NCBI RefSeq assembly: GCF_014077625.1
Contig: NZ_JACFXU010000014.1
Span: 62,001 to 126,000, forward strand
Direction: 5' to 3'
Length of the DNA: 64,000 nt
Source of the DNA: Sediminihaliea albiluteola
GTDB taxonomy: Bacteria; Pseudomonadota; Gammaproteobacteria; Pseudomonadales; Halieaceae
The notes below the pieces were generated by a model, which saw only the letters and a list, made by a program, of their open reading frames with translations, was not told the DNA's origin and ran no database searches. Position numbers and translations under genes: made by a program. Position 1 is the stretch's first letter, and the number at the start of each line of letters is the position of its first letter. Of this stretch, positions 62,289 to 64,000 are shown in pieces.

Positions 62289-64000
62289 TATTGCTCCGTG
62301 TATAACTCTAGCGTCTGTTGCTGCGATAGAGACAGCAAACCTTGCTCTGACATTTCTGACAATGTCTGCAAGAGCTTGTGCTTCTCTTCATTTAGCTCTA
62401 ACGCTGAGACAAAGTGTAAATTCATTAGCAAGCTTCTCACATTTCGAGGCTTTAATGCCAAGTGAGCCAGACTATATTGGTAGGCCTTATCATATCTAGC
62501 AAGCGCATTCTCGAGCACAGCCAAGCTAAAATAAACTTCAGCGGCTGCCGTTGCGCTCTGCCCTAGCGGCAAGTAAATTTCGGCAAACTGATCCGCCAGC
62601 AGCTCCGCATTTAAGCTAGGACACTTGCCGTCCTGGATTAACCTGACTAGCGTAAGCAGTGAGGATACAGATGAGATCGGGCGCTTAGCATCTTTTTTCC
62701 CTAGCGACTCGATGGTCTGTATTGGAACAGACTCTCCCGCCATACAGGCGAGAGCGATTTCTCGAACAATCCTATCTCCATCACGTTTTTGCAAGGAGCT
62801 ATCATGGGCTTTAGCCGCATAGTGCGCTGAGGCATTGGCATCACCGACACTGGCCAAGAGAATCGCCATATCGCTATTGGCGCGGAATGAGTTGGGATGA
62901 CCTACCACCTGATGCAAGGTCAGCAATTCCCTACTGCCCCAAATTTTTGCTAATGACAGCGTATTCATTGTCATGATGAGGATATAAAAAGCGAGGCAAC
63001 TTAGTAGCGCAGTGTACATCTCTGACCAGCGCCTTTGCATCATGATCACCACAGTGCCAATAACAAGACACCAAGCAATATTGGGAAAATAATTTCGATG
63101 CTCAAAATACAGTTCCAGCGGCAGAAAAGTCGACTCAAGACTGTGACCAACAAGAAACCAGATTAAACCAAAAGCTAAGCGGCGCCCCCACTCACTTAAG
63201 TAAGCAAGTCCTATGGCCCCCAATACTGCAAGCCAGCCTAAAGCCGACCACAAGGTGCTCAAGGGCTCAGTAAAAGAAGTGGAGATGGGGTAGTCATCAT
63301 GATACAAACCCAGTCGCTTAATATCGGGCCAAAAGGTTTGTGCAATGTAATCCCAAACAATTCGCATCTCAGTCATCAAGCGCTCGCCCAAGTCAAAGGG
63401 CCGATGACCGTAACCATTGATATAGCTCGGTATTTTAATACTTATGATGAGCAGAAGCCCGACAGCACCTGCTGCGACTAAGAGGTAGCTTAAACGTCGC
63501 AGGCTATCAATTTGATTTCCCGCACGATCTTTAAACTGAAACCACATTAACTCCATTAAGAGAATAATAGGCAGTACAACTGCGGTGTTTTCCTTGGCAA
63601 ACATGCCCGCTGCGAAAAATGTCAGCAGCAAAACAAGCCAAAACAGACAGCGCCAGACATTGCCCCAGGACTCACGGGTAAAAATATAAGCATGAACAGC
63701 CAGCAACATAAATAAGCATGACAAAATGGTCATGCGCTGAACGCTGTACAAGACGGTACTCACCAAGATGGGCGCTAAGAGCCACAAAGCTGTTAACACT
63801 ACAGCAAGGCCAGCAGCCCTCGGGAAGCTGATAAAGCTAAACAGCCGAAGTAGCAAGAGCCCAACTAACAAGCCATTCAGCGCGTGTAGCGCAATATTGA
63901 CCCGTTTACTTATCTGCGGGGAATCTCCCCAAATCAGCTTCTCATAGACAAAGCTAGCCATGGACACAGGGCGACCAAGAGGGCCAGAAACCTCGCCAAA
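62288..64000 (-). CDS. Multi-spanning membrane protein with TPR-like tail (partial)
   Basis: The reading frame is open to the window end, with SGPLGRPVSM in frame before the first internal start, so the N-terminus lies outside. At least 570 residues: roughly ten hydrophobic segments, then a C-terminal helical part (about 350 on) with TPR-like spacing (LASVGDANASAHYAAKAHD, LALKPRNVRSLLM). The layout fits PMT/Wzy-like or O-linked glycosylation-associated membrane proteins. It shares a TAATG overlap with the glycosyltransferase. Function beyond envelope glycan work is not shown. Confidence 0.75.
   Translation of the reverse strand, partial: FGEVSGPLGRPVSMASFVYEKLIWGDSPQISKRVNIALHALNGLLVGLLLLRLFSFISFPRAAGLAVVLTALWLLAPILVSTVLYSVQRMTILSCLFMLLAVHAYIFTRESWGNVWRCLFWLVLLLTFFAAGMFAKENTAVVLPIILLMELMWFQFKDRAGNQIDSLRRLSYLLVAAGAVGLLLIISIKIPSYINGYGHRPFDLGERLMTEMRIVWDYIAQTFWPDIKRLGLYHDDYPISTSFTEPLSTLWSALGWLAVLGAIGLAYLSEWGRRLAFGLIWFLVGHSLESTFLPLELYFEHRNYFPNIAWCLVIGTVVIMMQRRWSEMYTALLSCLAFYILIMTMNTLSLAKIWGSRELLTLHQVVGHPNSFRANSDMAILLASVGDANASAHYAAKAHDSSLQKRDGDRIVREIALACMAGESVPIQTIESLGKKDAKRPISSVSSLLTLVRLIQDGKCPSLNAELLADQFAEIYLPLGQSATAAAEVYFSLAVLENALARYDKAYQYSLAHLALKPRNVRSLLMNLHFVSALELNEEKHKLLQTLSEMSEQGLLSLSQQQTLELYTEQ

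Noticed and set aside
1-64000. CRISPR arrays, tRNA or rRNA genes, insertion sequences, integrases and toxin-antitoxin pairs
   Set aside because: I saw no regularly spaced repeats, cloverleaf-like sequences, transposase motifs or integrase motifs anywhere in the window by eye. This is a negative reading, not a search.

Overview
The window looks like chromosome from a marine-type gammaproteobacterium, probably the Cellvibrionales/Spongiibacteraceae area. This rests on the mix of genes (TonB receptors, a full type II secretion operon, many acyl-CoA dehydrogenases, Na+-coupled amino-acid transporters, RimO/RsmE/YajQ/PanE/NadC/AmpD housekeeping genes) and on a fairly even, moderately GC-rich base composition. 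The genus is inference. No rRNA, tRNA, CRISPR array, insertion sequence or prophage was seen.

Layout. 1-9.5 kb: the end of rimO, rsmE, a TonB receptor divergent from a Tat-exported PhoD-like phosphatase, a VWA protein with a membrane J-domain protein, htpX and an EthD-domain protein. 9.6-15.4 kb: a DUF1499 protein with a DegS-like protease, an SDR dehydrogenase, a pair of acyl-CoA dehydrogenases that looks like a heteromeric enzyme, and a ketosteroid-isomerase homologue with its catalytic residues. 15.5-20 kb: cardiolipin synthase, two sodium symporters and rubredoxin. 20.1-31.9 kb: a complete gspC-D-E-F-G-H-I-J-K-L-M-N operon on the minus strand, encoding the whole type II secretion machine except the prepilin peptidase.

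32-38.3 kb (minus strand): an epimerase-like dehydrogenase, a small membrane protein, a DUF1214 protein, a sulfotransferase, APS kinase and a homomeric ATP sulfurylase. The last two make PAPS, which the sulfotransferase would consume, so this reads as a dedicated sulfation cluster. A carbonic anhydrase follows. 38.5-42.4 kb: a sigma70 promoter, a TPP riboswitch with a readable translational switch, a TonB receptor, PnuT and a small-molecule kinase, together a thiamine uptake and salvage operon. 42.4-48.6 kb: yajQ, panE, an FHA/sigma54 activator overlapping a transmembrane Ser/Thr kinase, ampD and nadC.

48.7-58.7 kb: a large acyl-CoA dehydrogenase; pirin, glutathionyl-hydroquinone reductase and DoxX divergent from a YhaJ-like LysR regulator (the gene set found in the E. 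coli yqjFG/yhaHIJK region); a second LysR regulator; malate synthase G; and alanine dehydrogenase. 58.7-64 kb: an AT-rich acyltransferase/SGNH gene, then a glycosyltransferase and a multi-spanning TPR membrane protein that runs off the window, probably cell-surface glycan functions.

No single undescribed system is proven here. The best candidates for follow-up are the sulfation cluster, the FHA/sigma54 plus kinase module, the VWA/J-protein pair, and the thiamine operon with its visible switch.
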